From Mycobacterium numidiamassiliense (lineage in GTDB: Bacteria; Actinomycetota; Actinomycetes; Mycobacteriales; Mycobacteriaceae): a stretch of 64,000 bases of DNA. Shown in pieces: positions 7,903-19,417 of this stretch (position 1 is the first letter of the stretch; the number at the start of each line of letters is the position of its first letter). The notes beneath the pieces are model-generated. The model was not told the DNA's origin and ran no database searches. It saw only the letters and a list, made by a program, of their open reading frames with translations. The stretch covers positions 248,001 through 312,000 of the forward strand of contig NZ_FUEZ01000004.1 of assembly GCF_900157365.1 (NCBI RefSeq), written 5' to 3'. The position numbers and the translations under genes are program-made.

Positions 7903-8658
7903 TTAGCGTGAGGCCGCATCCGAGGTGTGATCGAAGGCCCGCCATAGCCGCCGGTAGTAGTCGATGCGTACCGGGTCCGGCCGCACACCGTAGGCGGTGA
8001 ACAGCTCGGCCTCCCACGATCGGCCGGGATAGTTCCAGCCCAGCGAGAGCGTGGCCACCGCCAGATCGGCCCACCGGTCGGCCACGCCGAGCTCGCCGAA
8101 GTCGACGTGCCCGCAACAACGGCCGTCGTCGTCGATCAGCGTGTTGGGTGAGCAGGCGTCGCCGTGGCAGACCACCAGCCGGTCGATCGGCGGCGGCTCG
8201 CCCAGCTGCGCACGGCCCTTCGAGGACAGCCTGTCCAGCCGGTTGGTCGCCGACCAGTCGAACGGGCATGACCACACCGGCAATCGGTCGTGCAGTACAC
8301 GCAGCCCGGCGCCGACCGCTCGCACCGCCACTTCCGGGGCCGCCAGCCAGCGTGGGTGGACCGCGGACAGGCCAGGCAGCGCTCCGGTGTGCAGCCAGGC
8401 CCGGTCGCCGGCTTCGTCGACACCGAACCCCAACACGGGCGGCACCGTCAGGTGGGGAGCCGCCCAGCGCAGGCGCCGGGCCTCGGCGGCGAAGTCAACG
8501 GTTGCGTCGGCCACCTTGACGAACTCGGCAGAGATGCCAGAACCCAGCCGGAAGGTCACGCCGCCGTCCCCGTTGACCCAGACCGCGCGCACCCGCCTGC
8601 CGTCGGCCAGCCGGTGCACGATCGTGGGCACCGGCGGCGGCGACGACGGGTAGGTCAC
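7903..8658 (-). CDS. Aminoglycoside-phosphotransferase-like kinase (Rv3817-like)
   Basis: Protein of about 251 aa with the APH/choline-kinase fold. The catalytic loop is HGDACSPNTL (His165, Asp167, Asn172), followed by VDFGELGVADR in place of DFG (Asp186). These ATP-Mg and catalytic residues appear intact. Whether it modifies aminoglycosides or a cell metabolite cannot be decided from sequence; in M. tuberculosis the related gene is not a proven resistance determinant. A GTG at 8658 is preferred because GGAGAG lies about 10 bases before it; another GTG at 8676 would add six residues. It is divergent from the first acyltransferase. Confidence 0.8.
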   Translation of the reverse strand: MTYPSSPPPVPTIVHRLADGRRVRAVWVNGDGGVTFRLGSGISAEFVKVADATVDFAAEARRLRWAAPHLTVPPVLGFGVDEAGDRAWLHTGALPGLSAVHPRWLAAPEVAVRAVGAGLRVLHDRLPVWSCPFDWSATNRLDRLSSKGRAQLGEPPPIDRLVVCHGDACSPNTLIDDDGRCCGHVDFGELGVADRWADLAVATLSLGWNYPGRSWEAELFTAYGVRPDPVRIDYYRRLWRAFDHTSDAASR

Positions 8659-8721
8659 GGCTGGTCTTCTCTCCACACCACTGCGGGCGGCTCACAGCCA
8701 GGAGCACTAGGCTCAGACGCT

Positions 8722-9483
8722 GTGGAACCGGTTTACGGGACTATCATTCAGCTCGCTCGCCTGACCTGGCGCCTGCAAGGGCTGAAGATCAGCGTCGCGG
8801 GTGTCGAGAACCTCCCGGCCAGCGGCGGCGCTGTCGTCGCGATCAACCACACCGGCTACCTCGACTTCACCTTCGCCGGTCTGCCCGCCTACAAGCAGGG
8901 CCGCAAAGTGCGGTACATGGCCAAGCAAGAGGTGTTCGACGGCAAGGTCACCGGGCCGATCATGCGCAGCCTTCGGCACATCCCGGTGGATCGCCAAGAC
9001 GGGGCCGCCTCCTACGAGGCCGCCGTCCGGAACCTCAAGGACGGGGAGCTGGTCGGGGTCTACCCCGAGGCGACCATCAGCCGCAGCTTCGAGATCAAGG
9101 AATGCAAGAGCGGCGCCGCCCGCATGGCGGTGGAAGCCGGGGTGCCGATCATTCCGCACATCGTCTGGGGTGCGCAGCGCATCTGGACCAAGGGCCACCC
9201 GAAGAAGCTGCTGCGCCCCAAGGTGCCGATCACGGTGCTGGTCGGCGAACCGATCGCACCGACGCTGGCCGTCGAGGAACTGAAGGTCGTGCTGCACTCG
9301 CGGATGCAGCACCTGCTGGAACGGGCACAAGAACAGTACGGACCGCACCCGGCCGGGGAGTTCTGGGTGCCGCGCCGCCTCGGTGGTGGCGCCCCGTCCC
9401 TGGCCGAAGCCGCCCGCCTAGACGCCGAGGAGGCGGCCGAGCGGGCGGCCCGGCGCGCCCAAGCCCCAGGGGCGCCGGAGTAG
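8722..9483 (+). CDS. 1-acyl-sn-glycerol-3-phosphate acyltransferase family protein, copy 1
   Basis: PlsC-type membrane-associated acyltransferase of 253 aa. The catalytic HX4D box is NHTGYLD (His43, Asp48), and the acceptor-binding block is VYPEATISRS, where many family members have EGTRS. The C-terminus is an Ala/Glu/Arg-rich tail after a conserved WVPRRLGGGAP. The expected reaction is acylation of lysophosphatidate or a related glycerolipid. It is the first of three consecutive paralogues separated by 6 and 15 bases, clearly one operon (the H37Rv counterparts are Rv3814c-Rv3816c). The GTG at 8722 is the first start after the divergent promoter gap of about 60 bases. Confidence 0.9.
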   Translation: MEPVYGTIIQLARLTWRLQGLKISVAGVENLPASGGAVVAINHTGYLDFTFAGLPAYKQGRKVRYMAKQEVFDGKVTGPIMRSLRHIPVDRQDGAASYEAAVRNLKDGELVGVYPEATISRSFEIKECKSGAARMAVEAGVPIIPHIVWGAQRIWTKGHPKKLLRPKVPITVLVGEPIAPTLAVEELKVVLHSRMQHLLERAQEQYGPHPAGEFWVPRRLGGGAPSLAEAARLDAEEAAERAARRAQAPGAPE

Positions 9484-9489
9484 TCACCG

Positions 9490-10236
9490 ATGGTAGAGCC
9501 GACCTACCGCACCTGCGAGATCCTGGCCCAGTTGGCCATCCTGGCCACCGGCACCCGGATCACCTACTGCGGGGAGGAGAACGTCCCCCGATGCGGCGGT
9601 GCGGTCGTGACCATCAATCACACCGGCTATGTCGACTTTCTTCCGGCCGCGCTGGCCATGCGGCGCCGCGGCCGCCGGCTGCGGTTCATGATCAAGGCCG
9701 AGATGCAGCAGGTGAAGGTGGTCAACTTCCTGATCAACCACACCGGCACAATTCCGGTGGACCGGGGCGCCGGGGCGGGTGCCTATGCGGCAGCGGTGCA
9801 GCGGCTGCGCGAGGGCGAGTTGGTCGGCGTCTACCCCGAGGCGACCATCAGCCGCAGCTTCGAGCTCAAGGAGTTCAAGACCGGGGCGGCGCGCATGGCG
9901 ATGGAAGCGGACGTCCCGATTGTCCCGGTGATCGTCTGGGGAGCCCAGCGCGTGTGGACCAAGGACCACCCCCGGAAAATCGGGCGCGACAACGTGCCGA
10001 TCACCGTGCAGGTCGGCGCGCCGTTGCGGGCCGCGGACGACATTGCCGGCACCGACGCCACGCTGCGCGAGTCGATGACCGCGCTGCTGCACCGCGTGCA
10101 GGAGAATTATCCGCATCCGGCCGGGGCCTACTGGGTGCCCCGCCGATTGGGTGGCGGGGCACCGACGCGAGCCGAGGCGGCTCAGATCGAGGCAGACGAG
10201 GCGGCGGCGAAGGCCGCCCAGCGACCCGCACCGTAG
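9490..10236 (+). CDS. 1-acyl-sn-glycerol-3-phosphate acyltransferase family protein, copy 2
   Basis: Second PlsC-type paralogue, 248 aa. HX4D is NHTGYVD (His44, Asp49), followed by VYPEATISRSFELKEFKTGAA and the shared ending WVPRRLGGGAP. It starts 6 bases after copy 1. Compared with copy 1 it has a more basic insert (RRRGRRLRFM) after the catalytic box, which may change acceptor or membrane contact. Substrate unknown; the three copies may differ in acyl-chain or acceptor preference. Confidence 0.9.
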   Translation: MVEPTYRTCEILAQLAILATGTRITYCGEENVPRCGGAVVTINHTGYVDFLPAALAMRRRGRRLRFMIKAEMQQVKVVNFLINHTGTIPVDRGAGAGAYAAAVQRLREGELVGVYPEATISRSFELKEFKTGAARMAMEADVPIVPVIVWGAQRVWTKDHPRKIGRDNVPITVQVGAPLRAADDIAGTDATLRESMTALLHRVQENYPHPAGAYWVPRRLGGGAPTRAEAAQIEADEAAAKAAQRPAP

Positions 10237-10251
10237 GGCGAAGGAGAGGGC

Positions 10252-11037
10252 ATGGCAGAGCCGTTTTACCGGTTAGGTGAGTGGATCGTTCCGCCGATGG
10301 TGGCCATGCAGGGCACCACGTTCACCTTCCGCGGCCTGGAGCACATTCCCGCGCGGGGTGGTGCGTTACTGGCCCAGAACCACACCAGCTACCTGGACTG
10401 GCTTCCGCCGTTGTTCGCCGCGCGTGAGCGGGGCCGGCGCATGTACTTCATGATCAAGGCCGAAATGGCTGAGGTGAAGGCCGTCAACTACGTGATCAAG
10501 CACGCCAGGCTCATCCCGGTCGACCGCCGCAGCGGGCACGACGCGCTGGCGGTGGGCGTGCAGCGGCTGCGGGAGGGCGAACTGATCGGGATGCACCCCG
10601 AGGCCACCATCAGCCGCAGTTTCGAGCTTCGGGAATTCAAGACCGGGGCCGCACGCATGGCCTTGGAGGCGCAGGTGCCGATCGTTCCTATCATCGTCTG
10701 GGGGGCACACCGGATCTGGCCCAAGGATCATCCAAAGAAGGTGTGGCGCAACAAGGTTCCGATCACTGTGGCAGCGGGCAGGCCATTGCTGCCGCAGGGC
10801 AACCCCGAACAGCTCAACGTCGCGCTGCGCAACGCGATGACTGGCCTGCTGTATCAGGTGCAGGAGGAGTACCCGCACCCCGAAGGAGAGAACTGGGTGC
10901 CGCGCCGGCTGGGTGGCGCCGCGCCGACCCAGGAAGACTCCCAGGCGATCCGGTTGGCCGAGCTGCAGGAGCGAGTACAGAGGTACGGGACCGACGGCGT
11001 GACGCGTCCAGGACAGAATCAAAGCGGCAAGCATTGA
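10252..11037 (+). CDS. 1-acyl-sn-glycerol-3-phosphate acyltransferase family protein, copy 3
   Basis: Third PlsC-type paralogue, 261 aa, with NHTSYLD (His44, Asp49), MHPEATISRSFELREFKTGAA and WVPRRLGGAAP. A good ribosome site (GAAGGAGAG) lies just before the ATG. The C-terminal extension (residues 230-261) is polar and unlike the Ala/Glu tails of the other copies. The stop overlaps a TTG of the HAD gene, so the four genes form one unit. Confidence 0.9.
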   Translation: MAEPFYRLGEWIVPPMVAMQGTTFTFRGLEHIPARGGALLAQNHTSYLDWLPPLFAARERGRRMYFMIKAEMAEVKAVNYVIKHARLIPVDRRSGHDALAVGVQRLREGELIGMHPEATISRSFELREFKTGAARMALEAQVPIVPIIVWGAHRIWPKDHPKKVWRNKVPITVAAGRPLLPQGNPEQLNVALRNAMTGLLYQVQEEYPHPEGENWVPRRLGGAAPTQEDSQAIRLAELQERVQRYGTDGVTRPGQNQSGKH

Positions 11038-11039
11038 CC

Positions 11040-11861
11040 GTGACCCCACCGGCGCTCGTCGCCTGCGATGTCGACGGCACGTTGTTCGACGAAAACGAAA
11101 CCATCACCCCCCGCACCCGCGATGCCGTGTGGGCCGCCGTCGAGGCCGGTGCCCGGTTCGTCGTGGCGACCGGTCGCCCGCCGCGCTGGATACGTCCGGT
11201 GGTCGAGGAACTCGGGTTCACGCCAATGGCGGTGTGCGCCAATGGCGCCGTCATCTACGACCCCGCGAACGACCGGGTGGTGTCGGCGCGGACCCTGCCC
11301 GTCGACACCCTGGGCGAGCTGGCCGAAATCGCTGCCCGCGCCATCCCGGGCGCGGGGCTGGCTGTCGAGCGGATCGGCGAGCGCGCGCACGACACGGCGA
11401 CTCCGCAATTCGTCAGTTCGCCGGGCTACGAGCACGCGTGGCTGAACCCGGACAACACCGAAGTGTCGATCGACGATCTGCTCAGCGCCCCGGCGATCAA
11501 GCTGCTGATCCGCAAGGCCGGTGCCCGCAGCGCCGACATGGCCGCCGAACTTGCCAAGCACATCGGGATCGAGGGCGATATCACCTATTCCACCAACAAC
11601 GGGCTGGTGGAGATCGTGCCGCTGGGCATCAGCAAGGCCACCGGCGTCGAGGAGGTCGCCAAGCCGCTGGGCATCGCCCGCGGTGAGGTGCTGGCGTTCG
11701 GCGACATGCCCAACGACCTGCCGATGCTGTTGTGGGCCGGCCACGGTGTGGCGATGGGGAACGCACACCCCGACGTGCTCGCCGCCGCGGACGAGATCAC
11801 CGCGCCCAACTCCGATGACGGGGTCGGCCGGGTGCTGGAACGCTGGTGGGCCCGCGGCTAG
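11040..11861 (+). CDS. HAD-superfamily phosphatase, Cof/IIB type (Rv3813c-like)
   Basis: Protein of 273 aa with the HAD nucleophile motif DVDGT (Asp10, Asp12), the Thr/Ser motif VATGR, a large type IIB cap and the final metal motif GDMPNDLPM. It should hydrolyse small phosphorylated metabolites in the cytoplasm; the substrate is unknown. The GTG at 11040 gives the same length as the H37Rv protein; an in-frame TTG six bases earlier is possible. It ends in a CTAG shared with the convergent amidase gene. H37Rv has a PE_PGRS gene between these two, which is absent here. Confidence 0.9.
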   Translation: MTPPALVACDVDGTLFDENETITPRTRDAVWAAVEAGARFVVATGRPPRWIRPVVEELGFTPMAVCANGAVIYDPANDRVVSARTLPVDTLGELAEIAARAIPGAGLAVERIGERAHDTATPQFVSSPGYEHAWLNPDNTEVSIDDLLSAPAIKLLIRKAGARSADMAAELAKHIGIEGDITYSTNNGLVEIVPLGISKATGVEEVAKPLGIARGEVLAFGDMPNDLPMLLWAGHGVAMGNAHPDVLAAADEITAPNSDDGVGRVLERWWARG

Positions 11862-13537
11862 GCGTTGGTCGGATGCGTCGGCAGCGAGAAGTGTTCGGGC
11901 GGCACCGTCGGCCCGCTCGGCGACTGCGTTGACAACGGTGTCGTGATTCCGTCGATCACTTCGGAGACGTCACCGGTGAGCCGATCGTAGTTCAGCGTCC
12001 CGTGCTGGAAGTTCTGGGTAATCTGCAGCGGCTCTTGAATTTCCGCGCTGGTCGGCAGGCCGAGCGGCCCGCGCTCGTAGCTTTGCGAGGCCCACGCGTC
12101 ATAGATCGCGCCGGTGACCGGTTGGGGTCCCGTTTCGGGCGACCAGTACATGGCGCCCTTGGCGAAGGTGGCATAGCGGCCGTCGCCCTCGGTCGCGTCT
12201 TCGGGCGAAGTCGGCGCGCCCAGTACGCTGTTCATGCCGCCGATCGCTTCCCAGTGCTCGTAGATCGCCCCGCCCTTGAGCGCGTTGAGCAGCTCCTCGG
12301 GGGGGTCGTTGAAATGCGATGCGATGTCCCGGATTTCGTCCATCAGCGCGTAGGCGGCGTTGCCCGGGCAGTCGGTGTTGCCGACGTCGCGGTGGGTGAA
12401 GATGGTGGGCAACGTCGCGATGGCGCCGGCCGGGAAGGTCGTGTAGTGGCTACCCGCCGATTCCAGTTGGACGATGCCCTTGGGGTCGACGCCGTCCATG
12501 CCCAGGCGCCAGCCGAGCAGCCGGCCCACGGAGCGCAGCTGGAGCGGCGTCGGCGGTACGTCGTCGAAGTTGCCGATCATCGCCACACCCCAGGTGTTGC
12601 GGTTGAACCCGCCGGTGTGGAAGCCCTCGACCGCCTTCGTGAGGCCCCCTGAGCTGCCCTCGAACACCTGGCCGTATTTGTCGACCAGCGCGTTGTAGGC
12701 GATGTCGCACCACCCCAGCGTCTTGCTGTGATAGGTGTAAATTGCCTTGACGATGCCGGCGGATTCCAGCGGGGAGTAGTCGTTGCTGCCCGCGGTGTGG
12801 TGGATGACGGCGGCGCGAATTCCGTTGTCGTACTGCGGACTACCGCATCGCAGCGATTCGTCGGCGCCCCATTCCGCCCGGCTGATGATGGCGGGCGGCT
12901 GGCCGGGCATCAGCACCCCCGACGGCGGGGTCCAGTGTGTTTCGACCGGGGCTTGGGGCGGGGAGATGAGGATCGCCGAGATGTTCTGCCCGAAGGGCTG
13001 ATCCCGTGACGCCGGCCGGTACCCGAGATCGGTGTTCTCCGACGACGGTGGAGGCGGTTGGGTCCCCCCGGTCGGCACGGCGTCGAGCGGGCGGGTCACC
13101 GCGATCTGCACGGTCGTGGTGGTGCCGACGAACACCGGATCGGTGCTGCGCGGTCCCTCGGTTGGTCCGGCCGCCTTGGCGGACCCCGTCAGCGGTTGGC
13201 CCGCCGAGGAGCCGTTGTCGGGTGCCGCGGTCTCGTATTCGGTCTGATACCAGGGCCCCCACGAGCCGTCGGCATGTCTGGCGCGCACCCGGGTGGAGGT
13301 GCCGGCCAGGTCGCCGGTGAGTGCGACCAACGAAAACGGTGTGGCCTGGCTGAGTTCGCGGACCGTGACGCCGGGTCCGAGCCCGATCAGCGGCTGCTCG
13401 GCGAGTTGGGTTCCGTGAGCCGGCGGCGGGTTGTGGTCGCCGCGATCGCGGGTCAGATTCGCCACCGCCGACACGATCACGATGGTCGCCGCGATGGCGG
13501 TAAGAAACATCGTGGGTGCGCGACTACGGGACGACAC
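11858..13537 (-). CDS. Secreted PGRP-type N-acetylmuramoyl-L-alanine amidase with LGFP repeats (Rv3811-like)
   Basis: Protein of 559 aa. It has an N-terminal signal or anchor (residues 8-28), a beta-rich region to about residue 200, then a PGRP/amidase_2 domain from about 215 to 385 (SRAEWGADES, AAVIHHTAG with His246, and a late THRDVGNTDCPG zinc region). The C-terminal 150 residues hold LGFP-type wall-binding repeats (SVLGAPTSPE, GPLGLPTSAE). It should cleave the bond between muramic acid and the stem peptide, or at least bind peptidoglycan, outside the membrane. Activity is inferred from the retained metal-binding residues. Confidence 0.88.
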   Translation of the reverse strand: MSSRSRAPTMFLTAIAATIVIVSAVANLTRDRGDHNPPPAHGTQLAEQPLIGLGPGVTVRELSQATPFSLVALTGDLAGTSTRVRARHADGSWGPWYQTEYETAAPDNGSSAGQPLTGSAKAAGPTEGPRSTDPVFVGTTTTVQIAVTRPLDAVPTGGTQPPPPSSENTDLGYRPASRDQPFGQNISAILISPPQAPVETHWTPPSGVLMPGQPPAIISRAEWGADESLRCGSPQYDNGIRAAVIHHTAGSNDYSPLESAGIVKAIYTYHSKTLGWCDIAYNALVDKYGQVFEGSSGGLTKAVEGFHTGGFNRNTWGVAMIGNFDDVPPTPLQLRSVGRLLGWRLGMDGVDPKGIVQLESAGSHYTTFPAGAIATLPTIFTHRDVGNTDCPGNAAYALMDEIRDIASHFNDPPEELLNALKGGAIYEHWEAIGGMNSVLGAPTSPEDATEGDGRYATFAKGAMYWSPETGPQPVTGAIYDAWASQSYERGPLGLPTSAEIQEPLQITQNFQHGTLNYDRLTGDVSEVIDGITTPLSTQSPSGPTVPPEHFSLPTHPTNA

Positions 13538-13618
13538 CAGCTGATGTTACGTGTGTTTCTAATGGTGTATATGAGGTGACACGTTATTTATGTGACAAAA
13601 CTGTTTCGGAAACTGTTC

Positions 13619-13658
13619 GACGGCACCGCAGAGATCGGGTCGACTCTGCGGTGCCGTC
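13619..13658 (-). terminator. Strong hairpin downstream of erp
   Basis: GACGGCACCGCAGAG (13619-13633) pairs perfectly with CTCTGCGGTGCCGTC (13644-13658) around a ten-base loop. It lies 23 bases past the erp stop in the direction of transcription and is followed on that strand by T-containing sequence (ACAGTTTTGTC). A direct repeat, AAACTGTTTCGG/AAACTGTTCG, sits next to it at about 13599-13620 and may belong to the amidase promoter. Confidence 0.8.
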
Positions 13659-13680
13659 AGGTGACAGGACCCCCGAAGTT

Positions 13681-14610
13681 CTAGACGGGAGGCAATGCCG
13701 GCGGCAGTGCAGCCGCCGCACCCGGAAGGGCACCCGCCGCACCCGGCAGGGCACCAGCGACGCCCGGCAGGGCACCGGGCAGAGCGCCCGCCGCACCCGG
13801 CGCGCCGCCATGCGCGGCCTGCATGATGGCCGGCATCACCAGGCCCTTGAGCAGGTCGATGGCCTGGCCGGCGCCCAGCTGGTTGGCGGCTTGCATCACG
13901 TCGTTGACGAGCCCGCCGCTACCGCCGCTGCCGGCGCCGCCACCGCCGCCGCCGAGAGTCGACGGGTCACCCAGGATCGGGTAGGTGCCGTCGGCACCCG
14001 GGTCGGCGCTGATCGGCACCTCGCTGGGCGAGAAACCGGTGCCACCGGGCGTCAGGCCGGCCGGGCTGGTCAGCCCGGGGTTGGCCAGGGCCGGGTTAAG
14101 GCCGGTGCCCGGCGTCTGCGTCAGTGCACCAGGCGTGGTGAGCCCCGGCGTCCCGGGCACGCCCGGTGTCCCGGGCAGGCCAGGGTTGGACAGACCTGGG
14201 CTGGTCAGCCCCGGGGTGCCCAAGCCAGGACTGGTCAGCCCCGGAGTGCCAAGGGCCGGGCTGGCGCCCAGGCCAGGACTCGCCAGGCCGGGGCTGGTCA
14301 GCCCCGAGGTACCGAGTCCGGGGCTGGTCAGGCCGGTGGTACCCAGGCCGCCAGCACCGCCGGAGGTCCCACTCAGGGCGGGAATCGGCGGCAGGTTGAC
14401 CCCGAACTGCGACAAGCCCTGCGAGAGCGCGCCCATCAGCTCATTGGGCAGGTCGGTCATGACCGCCGCCTGCTTGAACTCGTGGTGCTCGACAGGCTTG
14501 GGGCCCGAAGTTGATTCGTAAACAAGGAAGTATGCGCAAGGACTCGCCACTGCCAGGGCGGCAACCGCGCTCATGGCTGTGGAGAGCTTGCGACGGCGTC
14601 GGTTCGGCAC
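13681..14610 (-). CDS. erp: Exported repetitive protein Erp (PirG)
   Basis: Secreted surface protein of about 309 aa known from pathogenic mycobacteria as a virulence-associated factor. The N-terminus (PNRRRRKLSTAMSAVAALAV) is a near copy of the M. tuberculosis signal region. A conserved block follows, then a Pro/Gly/Leu/Thr repeat region (about residues 90-165) built on PGLTSPGL units, and a conserved C-terminal domain (NDVMQAANQLGAGQAIDLLKG) with a Pro/Ala-rich tail. The GTG at 14610 has GGAGA six bases upstream. It is divergent from glf, as in M. tuberculosis. Repeat number and sequence vary strongly between species, making this useful for typing. Confidence 0.92.
   Translation of the reverse strand: MPNRRRRKLSTAMSAVAALAVASPCAYFLVYESTSGPKPVEHHEFKQAAVMTDLPNELMGALSQGLSQFGVNLPPIPALSGTSGGAGGLGTTGLTSPGLGTSGLTSPGLASPGLGASPALGTPGLTSPGLGTPGLTSPGLSNPGLPGTPGVPGTPGLTTPGALTQTPGTGLNPALANPGLTSPAGLTPGGTGFSPSEVPISADPGADGTYPILGDPSTLGGGGGGAGSGGSGGLVNDVMQAANQLGAGQAIDLLKGLVMPAIMQAAHGGAPGAAGALPGALPGVAGALPGAAGALPGAAAALPPALPPV
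14136..14343 (-). repeat. Degenerate PGLTS-type coding repeats in erp
   Basis: The DNA unit GGGCTGGTCAGCCC (plus strand) occurs repeatedly and encodes GLTSPGL. Units are interspersed with degenerate PGLG, PGLS, PGTPGVP and PALGTP copies. The repetition lies entirely inside the erp frame and keeps it open. Confidence 0.8.
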
Positions 14611-17941
<3,331 letters not shown>

Positions 17942-17949
<8 letters not shown>

Positions 17950-18463
17950 ACCGGCGACGCCGCGCGGCGAAGTGGCCGCGCTGGTCGCCATTCAGGCGGC
18001 GCTGACCGACCGCCCCGGCGTGCTGAGCACCGCGCGCGGGCTGTCGCACTTCGGTGAACACAGCGTCGGCTGGCTGCTCGTCGAGCTGCTCGGGGCGTTG
18101 TTGAAGGAGCGCCGCCGCCGCGAATGGCTGGTGGCCGTTGCCGGCACTTTCGCCGCTCACGCGGCCGCGGTGCTGCTCAAGCGGGTGGTGCGGCGCAAAC
18201 GCCCACATGATCCGGCCGTCGCCGTCAACGTCGGCACGCCGAGTGCGCTGAGCTTCCCGTCCGCGCACGCGACGTCCACCACCGCGGCGGCCATCCTGAT
18301 GGGGCGGGCCACCGGGCTGCCACTGCCCGTGGTGCTCGTCCCGCCGATGGCGTTGTCACGGCTGGTGCTGGGAGTGCACTATCCCAGTGACGTTGTCTTC
18401 GGCGTGGCGCTCGGCGCTGCCGTCGCCCGCCTTGCACTCTGGCTCGATAGAGCGTCGAGATAG
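17942..18463 (+). CDS. PAP2-family phosphatase (Rv3807c-like)
   Basis: Membrane phosphatase of 173 aa with the three PAP2 signatures: KRVVRRKRP (residues 80-88), PSAH (106-109) and SRxxxGxHYPSD (139-150). It sits between glfT2 and ubiA and is the candidate decaprenylphosphoryl-5-phosphoribose phosphatase that removes the 5-phosphate before DprE1/DprE2 epimerisation. That role is inferred from family and context; phosphatase redundancy has been suggested. It overlaps the glfT2 end by 8 bases. Confidence 0.9.
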
Positions 18464-18474
18464 GTGTGACCGAA

Positions 18475-19386
18475 ATGAGCGAAGACGTGGCGACCGGCCA
18501 ACCGCCGGCAAACCTGATCACCGGCGTGGTCAAGGCGATGCGCCCGCGCCAGTGGGTGAAGAACGTACTGGTGCTGCTCGCGCCGGTGGCCGCGCTGGGC
18601 GGCCCGGTCCACTACGACTACGCCAAGGTGCTGATCGAAGTCTCGGTGGCCTTCGTGGTGTTCAGCCTGGGCGCGTCATCGATATACCTGATCAACGACG
18701 CGCGCGACGTCGAAGCCGACCGCGCCCACCCCACCAAGAGGTTCCGCCCGATCGCGGCCGGCGTGGTGCCCGAATGGCTGGCCTACACCCTGGCGGCGGT
18801 GCTGGGGGTGGCCTCGCTGGCCATCGGCTGGTGGCTCACTCCCAACCTGGCGCTGGTGATGGCCGTCTACATCGCCATCCAGCTGGCGTACTGCTTTGGC
18901 CTCAAACACCAAGCGGTGATGGACATCTGCATCGTGTCGTCGGCGTATCTGATTCGGGCCATCGCCGGGGGCGCGGCCACCAATATCCACCTGACCCAGT
19001 GGTTCCTGCTGATGATGGCGTTCGGCTCGCTGTTCATGACGGCCGGCAAGCGCTATGCCGAGCTGCAACTGGCCGAGCGCACCGGAGCCAAGATCCGTAA
19101 GTCGCTGGAAAGCTACACCAGCACTTATCTGCGCTTCGTCTGGACGCTGTCGGCCACCGCGGTGGTGGTCTGCTACGGGCTGTGGGCCTTCGACAAGGAA
19201 CACGGCGAGGCGAGCTGGTTCGTGGTGTCCATGGTCCCGTTCACCATCGCGATCCTGCGCTATGCGGTTGACGTCGACGGCGGGCTGGCCGGAGAACCCG
19301 AAGACATCGTGCTGCGCGACCGGGTGTTCCAGCTGCTGGCGCTGACGTGGATCGCGACAATTGGTGCCGCCGTTGCCTTCGGCTAG
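18475..19386 (+). CDS. ubiA: Decaprenylphosphoryl-5-phosphoribose synthase (UbiA family)
   Basis: Polytopic prenyltransferase (303 aa, about eight or nine membrane helices) that transfers 5-phosphoribose from PRPP to decaprenyl phosphate, the committed step to the arabinose donor. The first Asp-rich motif is NDARDVEAD (Asn74 to Asp82), and the second conserved block is AGKRYAEL. The ATG at 18475 matches the family start (MSEDV). A GTG at 18466 would add three residues, but a possible ribosome site (GAGATAGG) spaces better to the ATG. Mutations in this gene modulate ethambutol resistance in M. tuberculosis. Confidence 0.95.
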   Translation: MSEDVATGQPPANLITGVVKAMRPRQWVKNVLVLLAPVAALGGPVHYDYAKVLIEVSVAFVVFSLGASSIYLINDARDVEADRAHPTKRFRPIAAGVVPEWLAYTLAAVLGVASLAIGWWLTPNLALVMAVYIAIQLAYCFGLKHQAVMDICIVSSAYLIRAIAGGAATNIHLTQWFLLMMAFGSLFMTAGKRYAELQLAERTGAKIRKSLESYTSTYLRFVWTLSATAVVVCYGLWAFDKEHGEASWFVVSMVPFTIAILRYAVDVDGGLAGEPEDIVLRDRVFQLLALTWIATIGAAVAFG

Positions 19387-19417
19387 CCCCGGTCTGGAGG
19401 CCATCAAGCGTGAGGTG

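Noticed and set aside
11019..11768. Leftward frame antisense to the HAD phosphatase
   Set aside because: No recognisable motif; the plus frame carries complete HAD motifs.
14085..14345. Repeat array as a possible CRISPR or intergenic VNTR
   Set aside because: The repeats are short, degenerate, have no unique spacers and lie within the open erp frame.
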